A stretch of DNA of 56,935 nt from Verrucomicrobiaceae bacterium (GCA_016795365.1 JAEUHN010000035.1:1-56935), one strand, 5' to 3'; positions 35,236-44,861 are shown, numbered from the stretch's first letter. Numbers and translations are program-made. The notes: generated by a model not told the origin, from the letters alone.

Positions 35236-38200
35236 TCTTCTCTCCTGCCTCCAACGCATTGAAATACGCATCCAGCCCCGCCTTGAACTCCTCGGGGAAC
35301 TCGCGGCCCGCCTTGCCGGTGGACTGGCCGGTCTCGCGTTCTTGCACGTTGGCCGTGGGATCCATGCCGGGTCCGAGTTCAGCCAGCGCTGCACTCGTGG
35401 CGCTGCCGGAGCCACCGCCGCCAGGGTTGTTGCCACCGCCACCACCGCCACCGGGCGGAGGACGGCGTGCTTCGAGCAGCATCTCGATCACTTCGGTTTC
35501 AGCCGCCACGACGGCAGCGCCCGTGTCCGGCTTGTCGAGCATTTGATAGGCTTCCTTCATCACCTCGGTCGCCTTCATGAGCAGCTTCATCTCCTTCTGG
35601 AAGGACTGCGCTTTGGGTAGCTTCGAGATCTCAGCGGCGGCTTGATACGTGCGACGACCGATGTCGTCCTGACGCTCGGCCAGATTGATCGCACGACGCA
35701 GGTAGTCCTTCTTCTCGAGCACAGGTTTCGCGTTCTCAGCTTCGCGCGTTTCGTCGCGCAGCTTCATCTCATCAAAGAGCACCTGCATCACCTTGAGCAC
35801 GATCTCAGGCGGCAGACTTTCCTGCGGCTTGCTCTCGCCCTTGCCATCGCCGGCTTTGGCGGCTGCGACCATCTCTTCGGCCCAACGATCCAACGTGTCG
35901 GCCCAATATTCGCTCGCTGAAATGCTGCGACCGCTCCAGTTCGACTTCGCCTCGTCACCCACACGCACGAGTGCGGCAGCGATCTCGGTCTTCTTCATCT
36001 GATCGAGGATGTTCTTGAAGCGCATGTCCTGCTTGCGCTGGTAGTAAGCCTCCAGGTCGGTCTGAATCACACGCACCACGCTGCTCTCCTCGGCCTGCTG
36101 CGTGGCGACATCGGTGGCCTTCTTGGCGATCATCTCGGCCACCTTTTTCTTGTCCAAACCGAAGGCACTCAGCGTCTCGGAGTTCAGTGAATTCGCGATG
36201 GCCATCTGGCGACGCGAGGCTGCCTTCAAGCGCTTCACAAAGGTGCTGCCTTCCAGGCTGGCAAGCAGGTCCTTGAGTTGATCGGTGACCTTCGCAAAGG
36301 CCGCGAGCAATTCCTTCTGCTCGTCGATCGCCTTGTCGAGTTGCTGCTTCGCAGGCGAGTCAGCCTTCGCTTCTTCCTGCTTCTTCTCGTCCGGCTTGGC
36401 CGGTGCTGCACCGAGTTGTGTGCCGGGCAAGCCGAGCTTGCTGGAGCCGGGCTTGCCGGGCTCATCCTTCTTCGCGTCATCTTCCTTTGGTTTGTCGAAG
36501 AAGCTCTTCTCACGATCCGCCACGCTCGGAGCCTGCGGTTTCGTTGGCGCGTTCGGGTCCTGTGGCTTGGCTTTGCCAGAGGCTTGATCCTTCTCGCCGC
36601 TTTCCACCTTCGGCGCGTTAGGCTGCGACTTGCTCGGCGTGGCATTGGCTTGCTGTTGATCTTGTTTCTCGCTCGGCGAGGAAGGCGAACCTTTGGATGC
36701 CTCAGCTCCCGCGCTCTTCTTCAAGAGGTCGGCCACGCTCGGCATCTTCTTGCCCGCGATGTCCTTCAACGCCTTCACCATGCTGGCCCACTGCTCCAGC
36801 TTCTGCGCTTCAAAGGAATCATTGCGCGCCGCTTGTTCGATCATCTTGCGACCCGCGTTGTTGAGTCGATCCAGGCGATCTGCGTTCGCGCTCTCCGCAG
36901 CGGCTTGCTGCGCGATCTTGCGACGGTTCTCAGGGCGGTCCAGTTCCTCGGCCTTCATGTCGCGCAGCTCGCGATTGGTCTCGTGCAGACGCTGCTCGTG
37001 CTCGTAGGTTTCGCGCGCGGCTTGCAACCACTTGCTCATGTTCTCGGTCATCCACAGCGCGTGGTCGTCCTTGGTCATGATGTGCAGGACAAAGGCAGGC
37101 GAACGCGCACGGTCGCGACCCGGCTTGTAATCCTCGGCCCAGCCACGCAGTTCGATGGTCTGTGGTGCAACGCCATCGCGCTGAGCGTTAAACGTTGCCT
37201 TCACCGTGATGTCCTTTTTCTCCGGCTCACCAGCAGTCGCGATGCTCTCGCCTTGCGCTGGCTTCGGCCCCGACTCGCCTGGCACGCCTTTCCATTCGAG
37301 GCCCGCACGCTTGATGCCGAAGTCATCACTCGCTTCCAGATCAATGGTGACCGTCTCACCTTCCAGCACGACCTGCTCTTGCTCATCGCGACGAGCCAGG
37401 ACGCGCGGCGCTGTGTCCTCCACGACATTCACCTTCAGCAGCAAAGGCTCGCGCGCTTGCAAGCCATGCTCATCGGCCCACTCGAAACGGTGCTCGGCGC
37501 TCTTCTCGACCACGGTCGGTGTCGTCTGCACCACGCCGCTAACCAGCGGTTGCACAGTCCCGTCCATCGTTGCCTTGGCGAGCGCACGACTCGCCGTGAG
37601 CACGAACGAAGTCTTCGCTCCCGTGAGCACGCTGACCATGCCGCTGCGGGCTTCGATCACTGGCTCGGTCTTGTATTGAAGATAGTCGGGCAGCGTGAGC
37701 TTCGCTTGCAACGTCTTCAACTCCGGGCGCTGCGTGGGAATGAGTTCGATGCTCTTGCGCACGTCGCCGATGCTGACGCTCATCGGCGCGTCCTTCTTCT
37801 GCGGCGGCAGCTTGAAGTCGTAGTTGCCGCTGTCGAGCTTCGACTTGAGCGCGGGCTGATCCTTCACCTGCACACGACCGCTCTCCGGCGACCACTCGGT
37901 GTTCTTCGCCAGCGTGGCCTTCACATCGACCGGCTCCGCATACGGCACCACGAGTTTCTTCGGCAGCGGCTCCACTTTGGCAAAGGTGTAGCGCTCAACC
38001 TCGCGCCACGGCGTGATCCATCGAGCCAACGCATTCCACGCCGCCGAGGGCACCACCACGAATGCCGCCAGCGCCACCGCGCCCACGCTTCCTGCGATCC
38101 ACGCCCAGCGACGATGCTTGTCCTCAGGCACCGCGTCATCGAACGACACATCCTTCACCTGCTCCGCCGCCTGGTTCATCGCCGCCTGCACCAAGCGTTC

Positions 38201-38569
38201 GCTATGGCCGAGCGCTTCCATCTTGGTAAGCTCCACGATGCCGAGCAACTGGTCGCCCAGTCGCGGAAAGGTGCGTCGCAGCAATCGCGCCGCGTCTTCC
38301 AACCGACGCTGCTGCCACACCCAGCGATGCCATTTCAGCGGCAGTCCCAGTCCCAGCACCGCAGCACCCGCCAGCATCAATGCGCCACGCAACCACGCGG
38401 GCGTCTCCATGAACCGATCAAGCACGAACACGATCACGTAGCTCAGCGCCAGCCCGAACACCGCCGCGAGCACACCCTCGGCCAGCTTGATCACCCACAC
38501 GCGACGACGAAACGCCGCGAGCTTCGCTTCAAGCACGGGGGGCAGAGTGAGTTCAGTGCGACCAGACAT
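35231..38569 (-). CDS. DUF4175-like membrane protein
   Basis: 1112 aa. Membrane helices lie at about residues 27-51, 60-78 and 154-174. The charged segment ALARWITPWREVERYTFAKVEP marks the DUF4175-like class. Then come several Ig-like/beta segments (about 200-480), long coiled-coil-forming helices (about 480-640), a low-complexity linker rich in Ser, Pro, Gln, Lys and Asp (about 640-760), and further helices. A Gly-rich stretch (GGGGGGGNNPGGGG) precedes the C-terminus. DUF4175 genes often accompany MoxR-VWA systems, whose set in this window is 30 kb away. It heads the five-gene minus-strand cluster and its stop is provided by the repeat element. The role is unknown. Confidence 0.8.
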   Translation of the reverse strand: MSGRTELTLPPVLEAKLAAFRRRVWVIKLAEGVLAAVFGLALSYVIVFVLDRFMETPAWLRGALMLAGAAVLGLGLPLKWHRWVWQQRRLEDAARLLRRTFPRLGDQLLGIVELTKMEALGHSERLVQAAMNQAAEQVKDVSFDDAVPEDKHRRWAWIAGSVGAVALAAFVVVPSAAWNALARWITPWREVERYTFAKVEPLPKKLVVPYAEPVDVKATLAKNTEWSPESGRVQVKDQPALKSKLDSGNYDFKLPPQKKDAPMSVSIGDVRKSIELIPTQRPELKTLQAKLTLPDYLQYKTEPVIEARSGMVSVLTGAKTSFVLTASRALAKATMDGTVQPLVSGVVQTTPTVVEKSAEHRFEWADEHGLQAREPLLLKVNVVEDTAPRVLARRDEQEQVVLEGETVTIDLEASDDFGIKRAGLEWKGVPGESGPKPAQGESIATAGEPEKKDITVKATFNAQRDGVAPQTIELRGWAEDYKPGRDRARSPAFVLHIMTKDDHALWMTENMSKWLQAARETYEHEQRLHETNRELRDMKAEELDRPENRRKIAQQAAAESANADRLDRLNNAGRKMIEQAARNDSFEAQKLEQWASMVKALKDIAGKKMPSVADLLKKSAGAEASKGSPSSPSEKQDQQQANATPSKSQPNAPKVESGEKDQASGKAKPQDPNAPTKPQAPSVADREKSFFDKPKEDDAKKDEPGKPGSSKLGLPGTQLGAAPAKPDEKKQEEAKADSPAKQQLDKAIDEQKELLAAFAKVTDQLKDLLASLEGSTFVKRLKAASRRQMAIANSLNSETLSAFGLDKKKVAEMIAKKATDVATQQAEESSVVRVIQTDLEAYYQRKQDMRFKNILDQMKKTEIAAALVRVGDEAKSNWSGRSISASEYWADTLDRWAEEMVAAAKAGDGKGESKPQESLPPEIVLKVMQVLFDEMKLRDETREAENAKPVLEKKDYLRRAINLAERQDDIGRRTYQAAAEISKLPKAQSFQKEMKLLMKATEVMKEAYQMLDKPDTGAAVVAAETEVIEMLLEARRPPPGGGGGGGNNPGGGGSGSATSAALAELGPGMDPTANVQERETGQSTGKAGREFPEEFKAGLDAYFNALEAGEKK

Positions 38570-38649
38570 CAGGGGGATTTAGCGGCGCAAATCTAGCGGC
38601 CTCGTTCTGATGTGGCGAAGGGAAAAGTGCTCGAAGTTCGATGCAAGAA

Positions 38650-38793
38650 TCAGTCTCTGGACTGCTCCTCATCCAGCCGCCCGACCATCTCGCGGATGTC
38701 GAGCGCGCCTTTGATCGCGACCCAGAGCGTGATCGTGGAATACCAGACCACGACGGCGATGACGAGAGCGAACCAGAACCAATGAGCAGTCAT
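38650..38793 (-). CDS. 47-aa membrane protein coupled to the symporter
   Basis: A short gene starting MTAHWFWFALVIAVVVWYST, with one strongly hydrophobic helix (about residues 5-27) followed by an amphipathic, charged cytoplasmic-type tail ending DEEQSRD. Its ATG (38793) overlaps the symporter's TGA (38792-38790) as ATGA, so translation is coupled. Small partner proteins accompany several sodium/solute symporters (for example YhdT with PanF and DUF485 proteins with ActP), so a symporter accessory subunit is the best inference. Its sequence family is unrecognised. A 156-nt gap separates it from the DUF4175-like start at 38569 downstream; the stop is at 38650. Confidence 0.7.
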   Translation of the reverse strand: MTAHWFWFALVIAVVVWYSTITLWVAIKGALDIREMVGRLDEEQSRD

Positions 38794-40403
38794 GATACAG
38801 AGCGGGTGGAGGGTTTCAGGAGTGAGCCGATGATCATGCCCAAGGCCGAGGCGGTGAACGCGGCGATGCCCGCATGATCCTTGGTGATGTCTTTCACCAG
38901 CGGCATCAGCGACGGCACCTTCTCGCAGGTCAGATGCGCCACGGGCACCAGCGCACCGAGCAAGATGGAACTGAGCGCGCCCCAGTTGTTGGCTTTGCTC
39001 CAGTAGCAGCAGGCGATCAGCAGCACGCTCATGCTAGAAAGATAGATCGAGCCAGTGAGCGCGAGGTAGGACCACACGTTGCCTTGCAGTTCATACCACA
39101 GACCGAACACGAAGAGATACACACCGATGAGCGCGATGATGCAGCGGTTCCACAGGATCGCCTTCGTGTCCGACCACGGCTGCCGTCGGAAGGGCGCGAG
39201 GATGTCATTGTAGATAACGCTGCCCCAGCTCAGCATGTAGCTCGCATCGGTGGACATGTCGGCGGCCAGCATCGCGGCGATGAGCAAGCCCATGAGTCCG
39301 ATGGGCAGGAAACTACTGAGCCACTTCGGCATCGCGTTGAGGGACGCATCGTTGAGCGTCGATTGCACGCTCGCGGGCATGGCGGCGAGTTCAGTCTCGC
39401 TCAGTGTGGCCAAGGGTTTGCCGATGGGCGAGGTCTCGATCTTCTGCACCACGGCAGCTGGCAGCGCCGCGCGGTCGTCCTTGGTCAGGAAGTCGAGCGG
39501 CTTCCACCCGATCATCGCCAGCGCCGCGATGCCCCACAGACCCGGAATCATCCAGCGACACACGAAGAAGAAGCTCGTGTGCGTGAAGACCTTGCGCCCG
39601 GTTTGCGAGTCCTTGGCCGCGAGCAGGCGCGAGATCACGGTTTGCCACGTCAGCGTCGCCGCGAAGCCCATCAGGACTTGCATGATGACAAAGCTCCAGC
39701 CCATGCCCGGATTCGACAGCGGCAGGAAGCCGCCTGCGCCGTGATGCGTCTGCACCGTGGCGACCAGCTTGTCCCAACCCACCTGTGTCAAAATCATGAT
39801 CGTGACCACCAGCAGGCCCGCGCTCATCACGACGAATTGAAGGAAGTCCGTGACCAGCACGGAGAGCATCCCGCCGAGCATCGTGTAGATCGCTACGAGC
39901 ACCAGCAGCGCGGTCATGATCATCGTGAGGTGCGCGAGATTCATGCCCGTCACGAGGCAGAGGAACTGGCCGCCGATCTTGAGGAACACGCCCATGTTGA
40001 GCAGTCCGCCCATCACAATCACCACGCCGGAGAGCCACCGCACCAGCTTGCCAAAACGCTGCTCAAACAACTCCGGCAACGTCATCGCCCCCGAATCACG
40101 CAACCGCTTCACGCAGAACCCCGTCATGCCAATGACCAGCATCGCCACCGCCTGACACAACCCAGGGAACGCCCCCGCAAAGCCCTGCGTGTAACCACCC
40201 TGTGCCGCATACATGCAAGTGATGACCCCGAACTCCGTCGCCGCCAACGATGCGATGCCGAGGTGCAAATTCATCTCCCGCCCCGCCACCAAGAAGTCTT
40301 CGATGCGCCGCACCCGCTTCCGCAACCACACCCCCGCCGCCATCGTGACGAGCAGGTAAAGGCCAATGATCGAGCCGTCGATGGTCCAGGAAAAGTGGGG
40401 CAT
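38790..40403 (-). CDS. sodium/solute symporter (SSS family)
   Basis: A 537-aa polytopic inner-membrane protein with about 13 hydrophobic helices. Family features include the opening GLYLLVTMAAGVWLRKRVRRIEDFLVAGREM (the SSS signature with a broken first helix), GGMLSVLVTDFLQFVVM and AADMSTDASYMLSWGSVIYNDI. It imports an organic solute with Na+; the substrate cannot be read from sequence. A loop of about 60 residues rich in Ala, Ser and Leu (about 310-370) is an oddity. It is translationally coupled to a 47-aa single-helix protein downstream. Confidence 0.92.
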   Translation of the reverse strand: MPHFSWTIDGSIIGLYLLVTMAAGVWLRKRVRRIEDFLVAGREMNLHLGIASLAATEFGVITCMYAAQGGYTQGFAGAFPGLCQAVAMLVIGMTGFCVKRLRDSGAMTLPELFEQRFGKLVRWLSGVVIVMGGLLNMGVFLKIGGQFLCLVTGMNLAHLTMIMTALLVLVAIYTMLGGMLSVLVTDFLQFVVMSAGLLVVTIMILTQVGWDKLVATVQTHHGAGGFLPLSNPGMGWSFVIMQVLMGFAATLTWQTVISRLLAAKDSQTGRKVFTHTSFFFVCRWMIPGLWGIAALAMIGWKPLDFLTKDDRAALPAAVVQKIETSPIGKPLATLSETELAAMPASVQSTLNDASLNAMPKWLSSFLPIGLMGLLIAAMLAADMSTDASYMLSWGSVIYNDILAPFRRQPWSDTKAILWNRCIIALIGVYLFVFGLWYELQGNVWSYLALTGSIYLSSMSVLLIACCYWSKANNWGALSSILLGALVPVAHLTCEKVPSLMPLVKDITKDHAGIAAFTASALGMIIGSLLKPSTRSVS

Positions 40404-40469
40404 GGAGAGTTTCTAACAAAATCCGCCCGCGAAAAGCTAGCGGAAATCGTTGGACCAAACCTGATCCGA

Positions 40470-41426
40470 TCAATCCGACACGAGTCGCTGCAACGCCCGA
40501 AGACCGTAGAACAATGCGACCAACAGCAATATCGCCAAGGCAACCGGAACTACGCCACTGCTGAGCCAGTCGATCCACTCTGCTCGCCGAATCTCAGCGA
40601 GCGCAGGCGCGAGTCTCTTCGCTTGTTCTGTGAGCAACGCTTGCGGCAGACCATAGTCCTTGGCCATTTCTAACTCGCCTTCAGCATCTTTCAGGTTGCC
40701 AGCCTCCATTTCAATCAACGCAAGTTCATACAGCAGATGCGCGACGATGATATCTGTCGGCTTCACCAAAGACATCCTCTCATTGAGTTGCCAGCCGATT
40801 GCATTGTGAACACTCGGCTTCGAAGGATGAAATAGAACCATCGGTCCTTGCGGCGTTTCTATCTCAAAGGCTTTCGTCATGTTATCTCTATTGATTCCGC
40901 TGATGGTGTTTGTCTCCAGCCACCGAGGATCTCTTTTCAGAGCCACCTTGGCCTCAAGGATTCGAACATGAATCCATTCAGATTGATCGTGGGATTGTCG
41001 GTTTCTCCGAATTCCCTCGGTTATCCATTTCAAAGCACCCTCATCGTCCCCCGAAAGTTCCAGTGCCGTCCCCAAATTCGCAGCGGTCTCGTAACGAGAT
41101 GGAGTGGCGGCTTCAATTTGCCTCAGCATCCTCACGGATTTCTCGATGCTACCATCAAGAAGGACCTCGACTGCCTCGGCATTTGCATGCATCACAGGAT
41201 CGTCTTTGAATTGACCAGGAAACCGAGGCCCTCGATGTCGATGAGAGACTGCATGGTGTCGGGCTTCAGTGAGGCGGGATAACCATCCTTTTGCTCGATC
41301 CGAAACCACCTCGCCGCGAATATTGGTCGTGCTAACGTCTTCGCCGTAACCATTGAAGCACGACAGACACGGCCAAGGCTGCCACCAGACTATGGTGCCA
41401 ACACTGATTGCGAAAAGAAAACGCAT
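40470..41426 (-). CDS. TPR-like protein with CxxC signal region and C-terminal membrane helix
   Basis: 318 aa. The N-terminus MRFLFAISVGTIVWWQPWPCLSCFNGYGEDV suggests an exported protein with a CLSC pair at about residues 20-23. The middle contains helical-repeat sequence (ETAANLGTALELSGDDEGALKWITEGIRRN, AHLLYELALIEMEAGNLKDAEGELEMAKDYG), a TPR-like signature. A C-terminal helix (VALAILLLVALFYGLRAL) anchors it. No family is assigned; the CxxC could bind haem, metal or be redox active, which I cannot decide. The gene is 66 nt upstream of the symporter, with no terminator visible between. Confidence 0.65.
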   Translation of the reverse strand: MRFLFAISVGTIVWWQPWPCLSCFNGYGEDVSTTNIRGEVVSDRAKGWLSRLTEARHHAVSHRHRGPRFPGQFKDDPVMHANAEAVEVLLDGSIEKSVRMLRQIEAATPSRYETAANLGTALELSGDDEGALKWITEGIRRNRQSHDQSEWIHVRILEAKVALKRDPRWLETNTISGINRDNMTKAFEIETPQGPMVLFHPSKPSVHNAIGWQLNERMSLVKPTDIIVAHLLYELALIEMEAGNLKDAEGELEMAKDYGLPQALLTEQAKRLAPALAEIRRAEWIDWLSSGVVPVALAILLLVALFYGLRALQRLVSD

Positions 41427-41494
41427 AGCTGGGATAGTGCCACGACCAGACGATCATTGGCAATCACCGATGCTAACACGTCAAAGCACTCAGG

Positions 41495-42709
41495 CTAAAA
41501 CCTCAAATCCTCGCCAAAGACCATGCGAGCAGCCTGGGCTACATCCTTGTCACCGCGACCCGAGAGATTCACGATGATGATGCCGTCCTTGCTCATCTGT
41601 GGGGCGACCTTGATCGCCTCGGCGAGAGCGTGGCTGCTTTCCAGGGCTGGGATGATACCCTCGATGCGGGCTAGCTGCTGGAAGGCATCGAGCGCCTCGG
41701 TGTCGGTGGCGTAAGTGTAGTGCGCGCGGCCTTGGTCATGCAGCCAGGCGTGCTCCGGCCCCACCGCTGCGTAGTCGAGACCCGCGCTGACGGAATGCGT
41801 GAGCTGGATCTGCCCGTCCTCGTTCGCTAGCAGCCAGGTCTTCGCGCCTTGCAACACACCGAGGCGACCGCCTTGGAAACGTGCGGCGTGGCGCTCAGGA
41901 ATGATGCCGTCGCCACCGGCTTCGACGCCGGTCATGCGGACGTCTTTGTCTTCGAGGAACGGATGGAACAAACCAATCGCATTGCTGCCGCCACCCACAC
42001 AGGCGATCAGCAGGTTGGGCAGACGGCCTTCGTGCTCGAGGATTTGGCGGCGAGCCTCCAGGCCGATCACGCGATGGAAGTCGCGCACCATCATCGGATA
42101 CGGATGAGCGCCGTAGGCGGTGCCCAGGATGTAATGCGTGGTGCGCACGTTGGTGACCCAGTCGCGCATCGCTTCATTCACCGCTTCCTTGAGCGTCGCC
42201 TGACCAGCGGTCACACCACGAACCTCAGCGCCGAGGAATCTCATGCGCGCGACATTGAGCGCCTGGCGCTCCATGTCCACCTTGCCCATGTAGATCACGC
42301 ATTCCAAGCCTGCGCGCGCTGCAACGGTCGCTGTGGCCACGCCGTGCTGGCCGGCTCCGGTTTCAGCGATAATACGAGTCTTGCCCAGGCGCTTGGCCAG
42401 CAGGATCTGGCCGATGGCGTTGTTGATCTTGTGCGCGCCGGTGTGCAGCAGATCCTCGCGCTTGAGGTAGATTTTGGCTCCGCCCAGCTTCTGCGTCCAA
42501 CGCTCGGCAAAGTAGAGCGGCGTGGGTCGGCCCACATAGTTGGAGAGCAGGAAGTCCAGTTCCTTTTGGAAGGCCGGATCATTCCTGGCCGACTCGTATT
42601 CAGCCGTCAGATCATTGAGCGCCGCCATCAACGTCTCAGGCACAAACATGCCTCCGTAGGGTCCGAAGTGACCGTGGGCGTCAGGGTAGGCAGAGGGGGG
42701 CTTGCTCAT
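41495..42709 (-). CDS. trpB: tryptophan synthase beta subunit
   Basis: A 404-aa PLP enzyme that condenses indole with L-serine to form tryptophan. Signatures are [14 protein letters not shown] (15-28), the PLP lysine in HTGAHKINN (Lys94), catalytic AETGAGQHG with Glu116, and [10 protein letters not shown] for phosphate binding. It matches TrpB1-type enzymes in length and motifs. trpA is not next to it, so the pathway is dispersed. The ATG at 42709 gives [20 protein letters not shown]; a longer frame to 42745 lacks support. mutY lies 41 nt upstream on the same strand. Confidence 0.96.
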   Translation of the reverse strand: MSKPPSAYPDAHGHFGPYGGMFVPETLMAALNDLTAEYESARNDPAFQKELDFLLSNYVGRPTPLYFAERWTQKLGGAKIYLKREDLLHTGAHKINNAIGQILLAKRLGKTRIIAETGAGQHGVATATVAARAGLECVIYMGKVDMERQALNVARMRFLGAEVRGVTAGQATLKEAVNEAMRDWVTNVRTTHYILGTAYGAHPYPMMVRDFHRVIGLEARRQILEHEGRLPNLLIACVGGGSNAIGLFHPFLEDKDVRMTGVEAGGDGIIPERHAARFQGGRLGVLQGAKTWLLANEDGQIQLTHSVSAGLDYAAVGPEHAWLHDQGRAHYTYATDTEALDAFQQLARIEGIIPALESSHALAEAIKVAPQMSKDGIIIVNLSGRGDKDVAQAARMVFGEDLRF

Positions 42710-42750
42710 GGGGGCGGCAGTGTAGCGCGTTTTGCGCGGCTGCAAACGGC

Positions 42751-43773
42751 TTACGCCTCCAGTTGGAAGTCGGCGGCACGCATCACCGCGTGCAATGCCT
42801 TGCGATAAGGCGCAGGCATCGGCAGGTCGCCGAGTTCGCCGAGTGGAATCCAGCGATGCGAGTCAGCCATCGAATGGGTCTTCGGCGCGTCGTGAACCCA
42901 GAGCGTGACCTTGTAGCGCGTGATGCCGTAGCTCGCCTTGTGCAGCACCGTCGGCGGCGCATCGCTCTCGGGGAGCGCGGGCAGCTTCCACATCCCGGTG
43001 CGACGATTGCCGGTTTCTTGCTCAAGCAGGATGCTATCGGCGGAGCGATGGAAGAACACGCGCTCGGTCACCTCCGTGATCACCGTGCGCTTCGACTTGA
43101 TCGGCAGTTCTGTCGGAGTCGTCGCACGGCAGAACGCCTTCACCGGGCAGCGAATGCACTCCGCGTCGGAGACTCGGCAGATCGTCTGGCCAAGTTCCAT
43201 CAGACCTGAGTTGAAGTCGCCTGGCTTCGTCGAAGCACGCACCAAGGTCTTCGCGCGTTCCCACAAACGCTTCGTGCCTTCGGTCGTATCGATCGGCGTG
43301 CGATCATCAAAGACCCGCATCAGCACGCGCGCGACGTTGCCATCGACGATCGGTTCCTTGAGTCCGAAAGCAAAACTCGCCACGGCACCCGTCGTGTAGG
43401 GACCGATGCCCGGCAGCGCCAGAATCTCCGACGGCTCGCGCGGCATCACGCCGCCATGCAACTCCACGATATGCTTCGCCAGCTTGTGCAGGTTGCGCGC
43501 GCGACGGTAGTAGCCCAGCCCTTCCCACGCGCGCAGCACCTCGTCTTCCTCTGCGGCCGCCAGTGCCTCAAACGTCGGGAACTGCTCCAGCCAGCGCGCG
43601 TAGTAGCCGCGATCCAGCACCGTCGTGATCTGCGTCTGCTGCAGCATCACCTCCGCCACCAGGATAGCATACGGGTCCGTCGTCTGCCGCCACGGGTAGT
43701 CCTTGCGATGCTCCGCAAACCATCGCTCCAGCGCGCTGGCGAAGGCTTCGGGAGGATGAGCGGGAGAAGGCAT
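42751..43773 (-). CDS. mutY: A/G-specific adenine glycosylase
   Basis: A 340-aa base-excision repair enzyme that removes adenine opposite 8-oxoguanine. It has the HhH-GPD core: [10 protein letters not shown], the hairpin [15 protein letters not shown], and the catalytic Asp in [12 protein letters not shown]. The [4Fe-4S] loop is intact as Cys-x6-Cys-x2-Cys-x5-Cys ([17 protein letters not shown], about 200). A NUDIX-like MutT domain occupies the C-terminal third ([30 protein letters not shown]). The ATG at 43773 ([11 protein letters not shown]) is chosen over a longer frame that would translate an inverted-repeat element. It lies 41 nt upstream of trpB. Confidence 0.95.
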   Translation of the reverse strand: MPSPAHPPEAFASALERWFAEHRKDYPWRQTTDPYAILVAEVMLQQTQITTVLDRGYYARWLEQFPTFEALAAAEEDEVLRAWEGLGYYRRARNLHKLAKHIVELHGGVMPREPSEILALPGIGPYTTGAVASFAFGLKEPIVDGNVARVLMRVFDDRTPIDTTEGTKRLWERAKTLVRASTKPGDFNSGLMELGQTICRVSDAECIRCPVKAFCRATTPTELPIKSKRTVITEVTERVFFHRSADSILLEQETGNRRTGMWKLPALPESDAPPTVLHKASYGITRYKVTLWVHDAPKTHSMADSHRWIPLGELGDLPMPAPYRKALHAVMRAADFQLEA

Positions 43774-43777
43774 CTGA

Positions 43778-43875
43778 AATGACGAATGACGGAATGACCA
43801 ATGACGAACCGGTGCTGTGATAACCAATACGACTGCGAACGTCGAGCTTCGTCATTCGTCCTTCGACATTCCATT
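43778..43875. repeat. inverted-repeat element of the ATGACGAA family upstream of mutY
   Basis: The left arm 43778-43808 is built from AATGACGAA-like iterations. The right arm from 43848 reads TTCGTCATTCGTCCTTCGACATTCC; the innermost 13 nt of each arm match at 12 of 13 positions, with more divergence outward. The loop is 39 nt. It lies in the divergent gap between mutY and rnhC, followed by short TTCATACTTCAT direct repeats up to the rnhC start. Same family as 35124-35235. Confidence 0.7.
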
Positions 43876-43923
43876 ACCCTTCTGCCTTCATCTTTCATAC
43901 TTCATACTTCATCCTTTCCCCCC

Positions 43924-44856
43924 ATGCCCGCCGTCACCTCCTACACCAAGCCACTCACCGCTGAACAAGCCGCCAAGCTCAAGCCGCTGCTCGATCAGCA
44001 GGGCTTTCGATTCGAGCCCAAGCCGTATTGCCTCTACGCAGCGACGAAGACGGGATGCAACGTGCTGGTGTATGAGAAGGGGCCGAAGGTGCTGGTGCAG
44101 GGCAAGGGCACCGAGGACTTCGTCACGATGGTGCTGGAGCCGATGATCTTGCAGAAAGCGGAACTCGGTTATGAAGAGGTGCTGCACCCCGAGATGTTCG
44201 CGCCGCACATCGGCGTGGATGAAAGCGGCAAAGGCGACTTCTTCGGCCCGCTTGTGATCGCGGGTGTCTATGTCGATGGTCGTGTGGCGAAGCATCTGCA
44301 AGCCGAGGGCGTGATGGACAGCAAGCGCATCGGCACCGACAAGAAGATCTTCGCGCTCGCCAAGGTGATCCGCGAAACGCCCGGCCTGCTGCACGAGGTG
44401 ATCGTCGTGGGTCCCAAGCGCTACAACGAGATGTATGCGAGCTTCGGCAACCTCAACCGCCTGCTCGCGTGGGGCCATGCGCGAGTGATCGAGAACCTGC
44501 TCGAACGCAAGCCCGACTGCCCGCAGGCGATCAGTGATCAGTTCGCCAATCCTGCCGTGCTGCAACGCGCGCTGAAGGAACGCGGCAAGCAGATCGACCT
44601 CGTGCAGCGCACCAAGGCGGAAAGCGATCCCGCTGTCGCCGCCGCGTCGATCCTCGCACGCGAAGCCTTCGTGCGCTGGCTCGATGAGAACAGCGCCAAG
44701 CTCGACGTGCATCTCCAGAAAGGCGCGTCAGCAGAAGTGAAAGCGCGAGCCAAGGAACTGATCGCCAAGCATGGAGCCGATGCGCTCGCCAGCGCCGCGA
44801 AGATGCACTTCAAGACGGCGAGCGAAGTTCTGGGGTTGCCGTTGACCGATGAATAA
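43924..44856 (+). CDS. rnhC: ribonuclease HIII
   Basis: A 310-aa endonuclease that cleaves RNA in RNA-DNA hybrids. The N-terminal substrate-binding TBP-like domain spans about residues 1-90. The catalytic domain has HIGVDESGKGDFFGPLVIAG (Asp99, Glu100), GVMDSKRI (Asp132) and TKAESDPAVAAASILARE. The GKGDFFGP motif separates RNase HIII from HII. Start at ATG 43924 (MPAVTSYTKPL); the frame is open upstream through the repeat element, which I discount. Divergent from mutY across about 150 nt. Confidence 0.94.
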   Translation: MPAVTSYTKPLTAEQAAKLKPLLDQQGFRFEPKPYCLYAATKTGCNVLVYEKGPKVLVQGKGTEDFVTMVLEPMILQKAELGYEEVLHPEMFAPHIGVDESGKGDFFGPLVIAGVYVDGRVAKHLQAEGVMDSKRIGTDKKIFALAKVIRETPGLLHEVIVVGPKRYNEMYASFGNLNRLLAWGHARVIENLLERKPDCPQAISDQFANPAVLQRALKERGKQIDLVQRTKAESDPAVAAASILAREAFVRWLDENSAKLDVHLQKGASAEVKARAKELIAKHGADALASAAKMHFKTASEVLGLPLTDE

Positions 44857-44861
44857 CAAGC

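Noticed and set aside
36278..38596. 772-codon open frame antisense to the DUF4175-like gene
   Set aside because: High-GC codon third positions keep the antisense frame open; it has no signal, motif or domain, while the opposite strand has a coherent membrane protein.
38874..40673. 599-codon antisense frame over the symporter and upstream gene
   Set aside because: Arg/His/Gln-rich translation without hydrophobic or domain pattern; the opposite strand carries a typical SSS transporter.
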